This document shows, in pieces, positions 1-6,159 of a stretch of 8,585 bases of DNA. This stretch comes from Actinomycetes bacterium (GTDB taxonomy: Bacteria > Actinomycetota > Acidimicrobiia > Acidimicrobiales > RAAP-2). The position numbers and the translations under genes are program-made. The stretch's first letter is position 1. The number at the start of each line of letters is the position of its first letter. The stretch spans positions 1 through 8,585 of the forward strand of contig JAKAZC010000106.1 in assembly GCA_021826655.1 (NCBI GenBank). Direction: 5' to 3'. The notes under the pieces are model-generated. The model was not told the DNA's origin and ran no database searches. It saw only the letters and a program-made list of their open reading frames with translations.

Positions 1-1
1 C

Positions 2-355
2 CTGCCGGCGGTGACCCTGGCGGCGACCCTGGTGGTCGGCCTGGCCGGATGCGGTTCCGCTTCGTCGTCGACGTCGACGACGGCCGCACCGGCGCACCCC
101 CCGTCCGCCGCGACCATCGCCATCTCAAACTTCATGTTCATCCCCGACCACCTCACGGTGGCGCCGGGGGCGACCATCACGGTGGACAACCGGGACGACG
201 TCGCCCACACCGTCACCAGTGGATCGGGGATGTTCGACACCAAGGACATCGCCGCGGGGACGTCGGTCACCTTCGCGGCGCCCAGCCGACCGGGCAGCTA
301 CGCGTACATCTGCTCGATCCACCAGTACATGACCGGCACCATCACCGTCGCCTGA
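2..355 (+). CDS. Cupredoxin-domain lipoprotein (type 1 copper protein), 5' end outside window
   Basis: Small blue-copper-like electron-transfer or copper-binding protein, predicted to be anchored on the outer face of the membrane. The frame is open to the window edge. The first in-window start (GTG at 11) leaves only 13 residues, with no positive charge, before the lipobox LAGC, so the true start is probably upstream. Counting from that GTG, the order is: hydrophobic segment 3-13, lipidated Cys14, Ser/Thr/Ala/Pro linker 15-35, then a plastocyanin/amicyanin-like beta-sandwich at about 36-114. The likely copper ligands are all present: His66 in the DDVAHTVTS loop, and Cys101, His104 and Met107 in the C-terminal YICSIHQYM loop. 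The very short C-x2-H-x2-M loop is amicyanin-like. The gene is followed after 102 bp by two ferritin-like genes on the same strand, suggesting joint copper/iron handling (inference). The partner protein cannot be told from sequence. Confidence 0.88.
   Translation: MPAVTLAATLVVGLAGCGSASSSTSTTAAPAHPPSAATIAISNFMFIPDHLTVAPGATITVDNRDDVAHTVTSGSGMFDTKDIAAGTSVTFAAPSRPGSYAYICSIHQYMTGTITVA
63..82. repeat. 20-bp perfect palindrome in the lipoprotein linker
   Basis: The 20 bases are their own reverse complement, centred between 72 and 73 and built from TCG/ACG/GAC triplets. They encode the Ser/Thr linker just after the lipidated Cys of the cupredoxin. Codon use in Ser/Thr linkers (TCG and ACG) readily creates such symmetry. 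The linker of the downstream lipoprotein (about 1570-1591) has a similar but imperfect one. Probably a by-product of coding, though it could fold in the mRNA. Confidence 0.6.
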
Positions 356-377
356 CCGCCACCATCCACCGGGGTGC

Positions 378-390
378 CACCGCGCCGGTG
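378..390 (+). other. Small hairpin between cupredoxin and ferritin-like genes
   Basis: CACCG and CGGTG form a 5-bp perfect stem over a CGC loop, 22 nt after the cupredoxin stop. No T-run follows. It could slow or partly terminate transcription between the genes, or mean nothing. The rest of the 102-nt spacer shows only the ribosome binding site described next. Confidence 0.25.
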
Positions 391-444
391 CGGCCGCATG
401 CCACCGGTCCGACCGCCAGATCGACAGACCAAGACCCACCGAGC

Positions 445-450
445 AAGGAG
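445..450 (+). promoter_or_regulatory. Ribosome binding site that fixes the start of the first ferritin-like gene
   Basis: AAGGAG lies 7 nt before the ATG at 458. The same frame is open from an ATG at 374, but that start has no such site and would add 28 Arg/Pro-rich residues that look non-coding. The start at 458 is therefore preferred. Confidence 0.85.
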
Positions 451-457
451 ACCCCCT

Positions 458-1351
458 ATGGAGCATCCGCAGATGGACGGCCGCAGCCCGGCCGACGACC
501 CGATGCCCGATCTGGACCGAACGGCGATGGCCCTCCTGTTGGAGGAGTCCCGCGACGTCCACCGCGACGCGATGTCGGCGACGGCGACGGCGCTCGACGA
601 CCTGGTCGACGCGACCGGCCCCGCCGTGCGCCCTCCGGCCGAGTGCGACGGGACGGCCGAACCGGTCGCCCGGCGTGAGGTCGCCCGACGTCGGATCACC
701 TTCGGGGGTGGCATGCTGGCCGCGGCCGGCGTGGTGGCCGCGCTCGACGCGGTGGCGGCATCACCGGCGTTCGCCGCGTCGTCACCTGACATCCAGATCC
801 TGCAGACGGCCGCCTCCATCGAGGTGCTGGCAGTCGCCACCTACACCACCGCGCTCACGCTGCCCTTCATCGGGGGCGTGGCGGCCAATCCGGTGGTGAA
901 GGCGTTCGCCATGACCACCATGCAACAGCACAAGGAGCACCTGTCAGCGTTCAATGCAGCCGTGTCCAGGCTCGGCGGTACGGCACAGACGAACCCGGAT
1001 CCGGCACTGGCCAAAGTTGTGCAGGCGGCGGTTCCCGGGCTGACCGGGCCCGCCCCGGTGGTGGCGCTCGCGCTGGAGCTCGAGCAGGGCGCCGCCGAGA
1101 CGTACGTAGCTGACACGGCGGCACTCTCGGATGCCACCGCCCGGAAGCTCACCGCGTCGGTGATGGGGGTGGAGGCACAGCATGCGTCGATCCTCCTGGC
1201 CGTGCAGGCACTGCTGGCCGCCAACGCACCGCAGTTGATCGCTCTCCCCCCCGATGCGGCTGGTCTGCCGGCGGCGGCCGGATCGGTCGGGTTCCCGGTG
1301 GCGTTCTTCCCGACCGACATGGCCCGACCCTCGACCGAAGGAGCACTCTGA
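458..1351 (+). CDS. Exported ferritin-like domain protein (Ferritin_2 type)
   Basis: 297-residue protein with a four-helix ferritin-like domain, predicted to act outside the cytoplasmic membrane. Residues 1-75 are a polar extension. Residues 77-82 (RRRITF) form a degenerate twin-arginine motif followed by a hydrophobic stretch to about 106, with a plausible signal peptidase site after ASPAFA. The ferritin-like bundle runs from about 111 to 256. Candidate metal ligands fall at one per helix as in the family: Glu122 (with Tyr129), His158/His161, Glu209 in LEQGAAETY, and Glu239/His242 in the ExQH motif. The tail 257-297 is Ala/Pro-rich. The gene lies downstream of the cupredoxin and its stop overlaps the start of a paralogue, so the two are very likely co-translated. 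Iron binding or storage, oxidase or peroxide-protection roles are all possible; the sequence does not separate them. Export by Tat rather than Sec is inferred from the motif. Confidence 0.85.
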   Translation: MEHPQMDGRSPADDPMPDLDRTAMALLLEESRDVHRDAMSATATALDDLVDATGPAVRPPAECDGTAEPVARREVARRRITFGGGMLAAAGVVAALDAVAASPAFAASSPDIQILQTAASIEVLAVATYTTALTLPFIGGVAANPVVKAFAMTTMQQHKEHLSAFNAAVSRLGGTAQTNPDPALAKVVQAAVPGLTGPAPVVALALELEQGAAETYVADTAALSDATARKLTASVMGVEAQHASILLAVQALLAANAPQLIALPPDAAGLPAAAGSVGFPVAFFPTDMARPSTEGAL

Positions 1352-2127
1352 TGAAGCGACGCAACCGCACGACGGCCCCCATGGCCGTCACCGAGGCGGA
1401 GCTCTCGACTCTGACCCAGGACCTCGACGCACTCCACCACGACGTCGGGATGCCCGCGATGCACGCGGCGCTCGGCCGATGGACCGAGGAGATCCGCACC
1501 AGTCGACGTGGCTTCCTGATCGGGGCCGGGGCGGTCGTGGGGGGAGCCGTGCTCGCCGCCTGCGGTACCTCGTCGTCGACGACCACGACGACCCGGGGTG
1601 GTTCCGGGCCCACCGGGGTGAAGCTGACCGGCGACCTGGCCGTGGCCGCGCTGGCCGCCAGCCTGGAGAACCTGGCCGTGAGCGCCTACGGTGACGTGCT
1701 CGCCGCCGCCGGCGCCGGGAAGCTCGGGACGGTCCCGCCTGCGGTCGCCACCTTCGTGACCACCGTGAAGGGCCAGCACGCCCAGCACGCCCAGGCCTGG
1801 AACTCCGCCATCGTGGCGGCCGGGCACGCGGCGGTGACCGGCCCCGACCAGGCGCTGGTCCCCACCGTCGACTCGGCGTTCGCCAAGGTCACCGACGTTT
1901 CCGGGGCGGCCAAGCTGGCCCTCACCCTCGAGGACATCGCCGCCGCCACCTACCAGTCCGCGGTGACGGCCCTCTCGGCCACCTCCTCGGTGAAGGTGGC
2001 GGCCAGCATCCAACCCGTCGAGATGCAGCATGCGGCCATCCTCAACTTCGTACTCGGCCGGTACCCTGTCCCGAACGCCTTCAGTCCGCTGACCGGGGCC
2101 CGCACCCTCGCCGACTACCGGGGCTGA
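1351..2127 (+). CDS. Tat-exported ferritin-like lipoprotein
   Basis: 258-residue paralogue of the preceding protein. The ATG overlaps the upstream stop (TGATG), and GAAGGAG at 1337-1343 lies 7 nt before it, inside the upstream gene. Residues 1-50 are a polar His/Glu-rich extension. A good twin-arginine motif, SRRGFL, lies at 51-56, then a Gly/Ala hydrophobic segment and lipobox LAAC with Cys71. A Ser/Thr linker (73-82) leads to the ferritin-like domain (about 93-236). The ligand pattern matches the paralogue: Glu106/Tyr113, His143/His146, Glu194 in LEDIAAATY, and Glu224/His227 in EMQH. The product should be lipid-anchored outside the membrane, whereas the paralogue may be released after cleavage. 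Tat export fits a cofactor-binding protein folded before export, but metal content and reaction are not established by sequence. Confidence 0.87.
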   Translation: MKRRNRTTAPMAVTEAELSTLTQDLDALHHDVGMPAMHAALGRWTEEIRTSRRGFLIGAGAVVGGAVLAACGTSSSTTTTTRGGSGPTGVKLTGDLAVAALAASLENLAVSAYGDVLAAAGAGKLGTVPPAVATFVTTVKGQHAQHAQAWNSAIVAAGHAAVTGPDQALVPTVDSAFAKVTDVSGAAKLALTLEDIAAATYQSAVTALSATSSVKVAASIQPVEMQHAAILNFVLGRYPVPNAFSPLTGARTLADYRG

Positions 2128-2128
2128 C

Positions 2129-2147
2129 CTGGGCCGGCGGGCCCCAG
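2129..2147 (+). terminator. Possible hairpin terminator after the ferritin-like pair
   Basis: CTGGGCC and GGCCCCAG pair over a GGCG loop with one bulged C, starting 2 nt after the stop of the second ferritin-like gene. There is no T-run, which is common in high-GC actinobacteria but also makes the call weak. The position supports a transcript end here. Confidence 0.35.
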
Positions 2148-2185
2148 CCGGGCGCTCGGGGGTGGCCGGTCCCGGAGCGGCGGAC

Positions 2186-2226
2186 GCGTCAGGTCCCTCA
2201 CAGGAAAGCCGCAGGCCACGCCCAGA
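2186..2226 (+). promoter_or_regulatory. 11-bp-periodic CAGG repeats upstream of the relic operon
   Basis: Four consecutive 11-mers begin GCGTCAGG, CTCACAGG, GCCGCAGG and CGCCCAGA. CAGG falls at 2190, 2201 and 2212, and CAGA at 2223, exactly 11 bp apart. Direct repeats at one helical turn are typical of binding sites for OmpR/PhoB-family response regulators. The array ends 20 bp before the first codon of the reductase remnant. A separate 7-bp inverted repeat, AGGTCCC (2191-2197) with GGGACCT (2230-2236), overlaps it. No clear -10 box was seen. The regulator cannot be named. Confidence 0.4.
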
Positions 2227-2246
2227 CCCGGGACCTACGGTGCCCC

Positions 2247-2440
2247 GTGCCACCCACCAGTCAGCTCCACGCGATCGATCCCGTCCCGTGGTCAGCGGGG
2301 TCGCACCGGCGGCCCGGGCACGCCGCCCGTCCCTGGGTAGCCGACGTGTGGCTGGTCGTGGCCGGACTGGGCCTCGGCATCACGCCGGCTCTGGCGGTCT
2401 CCGCCGAGAGCCGGACCACGCTCGCCGCTCCCGGTGGCCC
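2247..2440 (+). pseudogene. Remnant: N-terminus of a ferric-reductase-like membrane flavoprotein
   Basis: From GTG 2247 the translation resembles, from memory of the family, the first ~64 residues of actinobacterial ferric-reductase-like/ferredoxin-reductase proteins. There is a polar lead, then a transmembrane helix (VADVWLVVAGLGLGITPALA, residues 31-50), then VSAESRTTLAAPGG (51-64). After APGG the match stops abruptly. The remaining transmembrane helices, the haem-ligand histidines and the FAD/NAD domains (several hundred residues) are absent. The next recognisable sequence, in another frame, is the start of an FMN-binding protein, so almost the whole gene seems deleted at about 2440. The frame stays open to 3188, so automatic annotation may report a single 313-residue hypothetical protein. 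I consider that a chimera of remnants. Identification rests on pattern recognition without a search. Confidence 0.55.
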
Positions 2441-2636
2441 GTCACAAGGCGGGCCGTCCTCGCCATCGGGGCCATCGTGGTCGGGTAGGTGGGCGTGTCG
2501 AGCTTCCACACCTCGCCGTCCAGGTGCTCCCTCGGCGCGCTCCCGGGCGGAACGTCGACCCGGTCCACGAGCACCTCGAACGCCACCACCCCGGCCGGAG
2601 CCTCACCGCCGACCACCGGGGCGCCGCCTCGCCGCC
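2441..2636 (+). pseudogene. Remnant: N-terminus of an FMN-binding-domain protein, with in-frame stop
   Basis: In the frame of base 2441 the translation reads VTRRAVLAIGAIVVG, stop (TAG at 2486-2488), then VGVSSFHTSPSRCSLGALPG and a Ser/Thr/Pro linker. A start of the RRAVLAI type, one hydrophobic helix, an SFHTSPS-like stretch and a Ser/Thr-rich linker is the layout I know for small membrane-anchored proteins with an FMN_bind domain. Those proteins commonly lie between the reductase and apbE genes. The ATG/GTG start is missing (the codon is GTC), the TAG interrupts the anchor, and the FMN-binding domain with its SGAT-type flavinylation motif is absent. The sequence passes directly into the apbE remnant. 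The exact right border is unclear because linker and remnant merge at about 2600-2640. Confidence 0.5.
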
Positions 2637-3188
2637 CATCACCGCGAGGAGGTCATGGGCTCCGTCGTCACCCCCGACGTCTCCACCGAGGAGGGGGTGC
2701 CGGTGGACCGGATGGCATCGTGCCTCGGCCGGGCCCGGTCGGTCCTGCACCGGGCGGACGAGGTGTTCGGCACCTGCCGGCCGGCGAGCCCGATGAGCCG
2801 GCCGCGACGGGGCGAGGTGACGCCGGACGGCGTGCCGCCGGAGATCGCCCTCGTGCCGGACGCGTGCCGTGCCGTCCGTGACCTGACCGACGGCTGGTTC
2901 GATCGACCGGACGCGTGCGGCGTTCGTCGCCGAACACTCGGGGCGGTGGCCACGTCGGGTGCCTACGAGCGCAGGTCGCACCTGTTCGACCCTCGTACCC
3001 ACCCGGCGGCGGCGGTGGCGGGCGTGCCCCTCCTCCCACGGCTCGCGGCCGTCGACGGTGTCGAGGCACCGGTGGTCGGACACGACGGCGGACGCAGGTC
3101 GACCGTCGGCTCCCCGCTGGCGGCTGTGGCCGGGACCCCCTGGGTTGCGGGACTGCGTGCACCACCGGCCATGCACCGCGTGGCGTGA
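2637..3188 (+). pseudogene. Remnant: ApbE-type FAD:protein FMN transferase with internal deletions
   Basis: ApbE enzymes move FMN from FAD to a Thr/Ser of FMN-binding-domain proteins. Recognisable segments, in one frame and in family order, are: HHREEVMGSVV (2637 on), SVLHRADEVFGTCRP (typical HxVDxxFSTYRP), DLTDGWFD (typical TGGWFDP), GAVATSGAYERRSHLFDPRT (near-complete match to the conserved ATSGxYxR..H..DPRTG block), and a C-terminal LAAVDGVEAPVVGHDGG. The stretch normally between WFDP and ATSG (with the GLVKGWA and GGD motifs) is reduced to ~15 residues. The Asp/Thr-containing DAxAT metal site after DPRTG is also missing. The remnant has ~180 residues against roughly 250-330 in intact proteins. 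Codons remain G/C-ending, so the loss looks recent. Activity is very unlikely. It ends 10 bp from the convergent glycosidase gene. Confidence 0.65.
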
Positions 3189-3198
3189 CCGGTGTGTC

Positions 3199-6042
3199 CT
3201 AGGGGGCGGGAACCGATGTCTGGACGGGTAGTGACGCCGAGCTGTCCCCGACCCCGATCCGATAGGTACCGGCCACTGTCGTCCACCCCGCCGACTGGAA
3301 CGACCGGAACGCCGTGGCGGGCACGGTCAGGGTGACGGGCAGGCTCTGGCCGGGGCTGACCGTCACCGGGGCGAAGGCGGCCAACTGGGCCGGAGGCTCG
3401 CCCGCCCGCTTGGGGTAGGTGAGGTAGGCCTGGACGACGTCGGTCCCCGAGCGGTGGCCGGTGTTGGTGAGCGAGACGGTGACGGCGTAGCCGGTGCCGC
3501 TGCGTGCGACGGTGCCGTGCGAGATCGAGAAGCTCGTGTACGTGAGGCCGAACCCGAAGGGGAACAGCGGCTTCGTGCCGGTGGCGTGATCGTAGCGGTA
3601 GCCGACATCGAGGCCCTCGCTGTAGGTCGAGACCAGACCGGTGCCGGGCCACTGGGAGCGGGTCGAGACAGCGGTGCTCGTGGCGCTCGTCGGGAAGGTC
3701 ACCGGCAGATGCCCCGTCGGCGAAACGTCGCCGGTGAGCAGGGCCGCCGCCGCCGCTCCGTCCTGCTCACCCGGATACCACGCCTCGAGCACCGCCCCCA
3801 CCTCGTGGAGCCACGGCATCAGCACGGGACCACTGGTGTCGAGGACGACGATCGTGCGGTGGTTGGCCGCGGCCACAGCGGCGATGAGCGCGTTCTGGTC
3901 CCCCGGCAGCGACAGGCTGGGCCGGTCGAAGGTCTCGGAGCTGTAGTCGGCGGCGAACACCACGGCCACCTGCGACGCGCGTGCGGCGGCCACCGCCTGG
4001 GCGATGGCATCACCCACATAGGACATCCCGAGGTCGAGGATGCTCGGGATGTCGAGGGAGGTGGCGTCGGGCACCGGCGCCCAGTGCATCGACAGCCGGT
4101 ACGGGTGCCCCGCCGTCAGCAGGACCGAGCCCGACCACGTCCCGGCGTCGTGGGGGAGCAGATCGGAGACGACCGGGCGCCCGCCGAGGGTGAGCGCGGC
4201 CGAACCGGTGCCGGCGATCGAGAACGTGTACCGACCCGTACGCGGCGGGGTGAACGTGCCCGACCACGTGACCCTGGTGCCGGTCCACCCTTCGGGGAGC
4301 TCGATGCTGGTGGCACTCGCCGTCGTGGGGTCGAGGTCGGGCAGTCGGCCGCCTTCGGCACTGTCGGTCGGGATCCTGCGGGGCCGGTCGGGTGCCGGGT
4401 TGGACCGCACGGCATCGTGGTCGTTCCCGTGGATGACCGGGGCGGGCTCGACGGCCGCCGCCGGCACCGGGTCGACGGTGGTGATGGCCGATCCGCTGCC
4501 CGACGCAGGACCCACGGTCAGGGTCAGCCCGTGCCCGTGCCCAGTGGCCGGGGTCAGGTACGTGGTCGGGATGGTCGGCCGGTGGAACGTGGTCGACCCG
4601 CCGTCGGCGTAGCGGACCGTCGTGCCCGGTCCCAGGCGCGCCTTCAGCGCCTCGAGCGGTGTGGAGACGAACGGGGGGATGACGTAGGACGACCCGAATC
4701 CCTCGATGACGGGATGGGTCGATGCGGCGGCGCCGATGACCGCCACCGAGCCCAGGCCGGACGGCTTGAGGGGAAGGAGGTGCCCCGTGTTCTGCAGCAG
4801 GACCGCGGACCGCTCGGCCGCGGTCAGGGCGAAGGCGGCGTGGGCCGGCGTGGCGACCACGGTGCCGGGGGCTCCGGTGGCCGGACGGCCGATGATGCCG
4901 AAGGTGAACATCTGGGTCAGGACCCGCTGGACGTCGGCGTCCACCGTCGCCTGGGTGACCAGACCCCGCGCCATCAGGTCGGACAGCTCGTCGACGGACG
5001 ATGGCTTCAACAGGTCGACCCGGGACGTGAGCGCGGTGGACGGCGAGTGGACCGCGCCGAGGTCGGACCGGACGAACCCTGCGAAGCCCCACTGGTCGAG
5101 GACGAGGCCGAGGGCGGGGTCCTGGCACTGGAACACGCCGTTGAGTTGTGGATAGGCGCACATGAGAGTGGCGACGTGGGCGGTGGTGACGGCGGCCTTG
5201 AACGGGGGCAGGTACAACTCCTGCAACGCCCGTGCCGAGACCCGGGCATCGAGGGCACCCCGGTTGGTCTCCTGCTGGTAGGCGAGAAAGTGCTTGGCGT
5301 CGGCCATGACCCCCTGGGACTGCAGGCCCTGGATGTCGGCCACACCGAGTGTGCTGGTGAGCAGGGGGTCCTCACCGTAGGACTCGTCGGCCCGTCCGCT
5401 CTGCGGGACCCGGTCGATGTTGAGGTTCGGGCCCTGGCTGGCGTCGATGCCCTGTCCCCGGGCCTCGGCTCCCAACACCTGGCCGTACTGCGATGCGATC
5501 GAGGTGTCGAAGGTGGCCCCGATCCCGAGCGGGGCCGGGAGCAGGCTCACCCCGGTGTCACCGAAGGCGATCCCCCAGGGGCCGTCGGACATGGTGAGGG
5601 ACGGGATGCAGAGCCGGGGCACGCCGGCGTTGACGTTCTCGTAGGAGCCCGAGGTGTCCAGGACGATCTCGCCCAGCTTTTCGGGCAGGGTCATCCGACC
5701 GACGACGAGGTGGGCCAGTTCGGTCGGACTCCTCCCTGCGGCCATGGCCGAGGCGAGCCAGGGACACGAGGCGGTGCTCATGGGCGGTGTGGGCAGTCCG
5801 ATGGCCGCTCCCGCCCGGACCCTCGGTGCCACCGGCACACCGCCGGGGGCGGTGCCACCCACCGGCACACCGCCGAGGTCCTCCCGTGCCCGGGCCTTCG
5901 GGCCCGCAGGCACATGGCTCCTCGGTGCGGCACCGGCCGCCGAAGGCAGTCCGGCGGCCGTCAGTGCCGCGACGACCAGTGGCAGCACGAGGCGCGCCGA
6001 CCACCGGAGCCGGCTTCTGCCGATCGGGGGGTGGCTCGTCAC
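3199..6042 (-). CDS. Secreted glycoside hydrolase family 3 beta-glucosidase-like enzyme with PA14-like insert
   Basis: 947 residues from GTG 6042. Hydrolyses beta-linked sugars from non-reducing ends (family knowledge); glucosidase versus xylosidase or other specificity is not determined. Signal peptide 1-38: Arg-rich start, hydrophobic LVLPLVVAALTAAGL, cleavage near AAGA|AP. Pro/Gly linker about 40-90. GH3 N-terminal barrel about 105-385 with MSDGPWGI (151-158), GRADESYGEDP (216-226), AKHF (249-252) and nucleophile Asp327 in GFVRSDLGA. The C-terminal GH3 domain begins at about 400 and is interrupted by a PA14-like beta module (about 580-665). It resumes with DYSSETFDRPSLSLPG, where Glu703 is the likely acid/base. 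Fibronectin-III-like domain about 860-935. The GTG at 6042 is chosen because it starts the signal peptide directly; the frame is open to 6192 but that would add 50 Arg-rich residues spanning the promoter. No Shine-Dalgarno precedes it; the start overlaps the stop of a short leader ORF. Single gene, convergent with the relic region. Confidence 0.9.
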   Translation of the reverse strand: MTSHPPIGRSRLRWSARLVLPLVVAALTAAGLPSAAGAAPRSHVPAGPKARAREDLGGVPVGGTAPGGVPVAPRVRAGAAIGLPTPPMSTASCPWLASAMAAGRSPTELAHLVVGRMTLPEKLGEIVLDTSGSYENVNAGVPRLCIPSLTMSDGPWGIAFGDTGVSLLPAPLGIGATFDTSIASQYGQVLGAEARGQGIDASQGPNLNIDRVPQSGRADESYGEDPLLTSTLGVADIQGLQSQGVMADAKHFLAYQQETNRGALDARVSARALQELYLPPFKAAVTTAHVATLMCAYPQLNGVFQCQDPALGLVLDQWGFAGFVRSDLGAVHSPSTALTSRVDLLKPSSVDELSDLMARGLVTQATVDADVQRVLTQMFTFGIIGRPATGAPGTVVATPAHAAFALTAAERSAVLLQNTGHLLPLKPSGLGSVAVIGAAASTHPVIEGFGSSYVIPPFVSTPLEALKARLGPGTTVRYADGGSTTFHRPTIPTTYLTPATGHGHGLTLTVGPASGSGSAITTVDPVPAAAVEPAPVIHGNDHDAVRSNPAPDRPRRIPTDSAEGGRLPDLDPTTASATSIELPEGWTGTRVTWSGTFTPPRTGRYTFSIAGTGSAALTLGGRPVVSDLLPHDAGTWSGSVLLTAGHPYRLSMHWAPVPDATSLDIPSILDLGMSYVGDAIAQAVAAARASQVAVVFAADYSSETFDRPSLSLPGDQNALIAAVAAANHRTIVVLDTSGPVLMPWLHEVGAVLEAWYPGEQDGAAAAALLTGDVSPTGHLPVTFPTSATSTAVSTRSQWPGTGLVSTYSEGLDVGYRYDHATGTKPLFPFGFGLTYTSFSISHGTVARSGTGYAVTVSLTNTGHRSGTDVVQAYLTYPKRAGEPPAQLAAFAPVTVSPGQSLPVTLTVPATAFRSFQSAGWTTVAGTYRIGVGDSSASLPVQTSVPAP
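5831..5875 (-). repeat. Short direct repeat in the glycosidase linker
   Basis: Two identical 15-bp copies (ACCGGCACACCGCCG on +) begin 30 bp apart. They encode the repeated G-G-V-P-V-G-G-T unit of the Pro/Gly linker after the signal peptide. Between them a 7-bp perfect hairpin (5838-5844 with 5848-5854, GGG loop) is formed. This looks like slippage-driven growth of a flexible linker. Confidence 0.6.
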
Positions 6043-6110
6043 GTGGACGGTCGGCCGGGCCCGCCGGGACGACCGGGGACGCGCCACGGCTCGGGGCGGG
6101 TGCAGCTCAC
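6039..6110 (-). CDS. Candidate 23-residue leader ORF overlapping the glycosidase start
   Basis: GTG at 6110 opens a 23-codon Arg/Pro/Gly-rich frame starting MSCTRPEPWRVPG. Its TGA (6041-6039) overlaps the GTG start of the glycosidase gene as GTGA. The GTG lies 6 nt after a TANNNT -10 box, where transcription would be expected to start, so translation could be leaderless. Overlap with the next start suggests translational coupling, which would explain why the glycosidase gene lacks its own Shine-Dalgarno. The peptide matches nothing I recognise. In GC-rich DNA short open frames are frequent, so this rests on the coincidence of both ends. Confidence 0.35.
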   Translation of the reverse strand: MSCTRPEPWRVPGRPGGPGRPST

Positions 6111-6116
6111 GCCGAG

Positions 6117-6122
6117 ATCGTA
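6117..6122 (-). promoter_or_regulatory. Probable -10 box for the glycosidase gene
   Basis: On the - strand TACGAT fits TANNNT. Six bases later comes the GTG at 6110, the usual distance from -10 to a transcription start. The -35 region (about 6140-6145) has no TTGACA-like hexamer, but repeats that could bind an activator lie there. The alternative is a leadered transcript from an upstream promoter that I did not find. Confidence 0.45.
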
Positions 6123-6132
6123 CGGCGCAAAC

Positions 6133-6159
6133 GTGACGGAGAGATGACACCTCGGTCAG
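6133..6159 (-). promoter_or_regulatory. Weak 11-bp-spaced repeats over the -35 region of the glycosidase promoter
   Basis: On the - strand the elements CTGAC, GTCAT and GTCAC begin exactly 11 bp apart (6159, 6148, 6137) and lie just upstream of the -10 box. The spacing matches the stronger array at 6240-6279, but the individual units fit a GTTCACC unit poorly (about 4 of 7). They could be a degenerate activator site replacing the missing -35 hexamer. Confidence 0.28.

Noticed and set aside
374..457. Upstream ATG extending the first ferritin-like protein by 28 residues
   Set aside because: The ATG at 458 has AAGGAG at 7 nt; the upstream one has none and the extra residues are Arg/Pro-rich.
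841..2253. Open frame on the - strand (470 codons) opposite both ferritin-like genes
   Set aside because: No domain, low-complexity Gly/Arg composition, and the opposite strand carries two genes with clear export signals and metal-ligand patterns.
2380..3176. Open frames on the - strand across the relic region, one containing a fairly protein-like stretch (REHLDGEVWKLDTPTYP)
   Set aside because: The + strand shows three ordered family remnants over the same bases. The - strand pieces have no supported start and no family I recognise.
3140..3198. Weak inverted repeats (GTGCA/TGCAC, CACCGG/CCGGTG) between the relic and the glycosidase stop
   Set aside because: Stems of 5-6 bp with long loops and no T-run are expected by chance at this GC content.
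3454..6147. A long open frame on the + strand (897 codons) opposite the glycosidase gene
   Set aside because: It is antisense to a clear GH3 gene, is Arg/Gly/Asp-rich without any recognisable domain, and is the usual mirror frame of a high-GC coding region.
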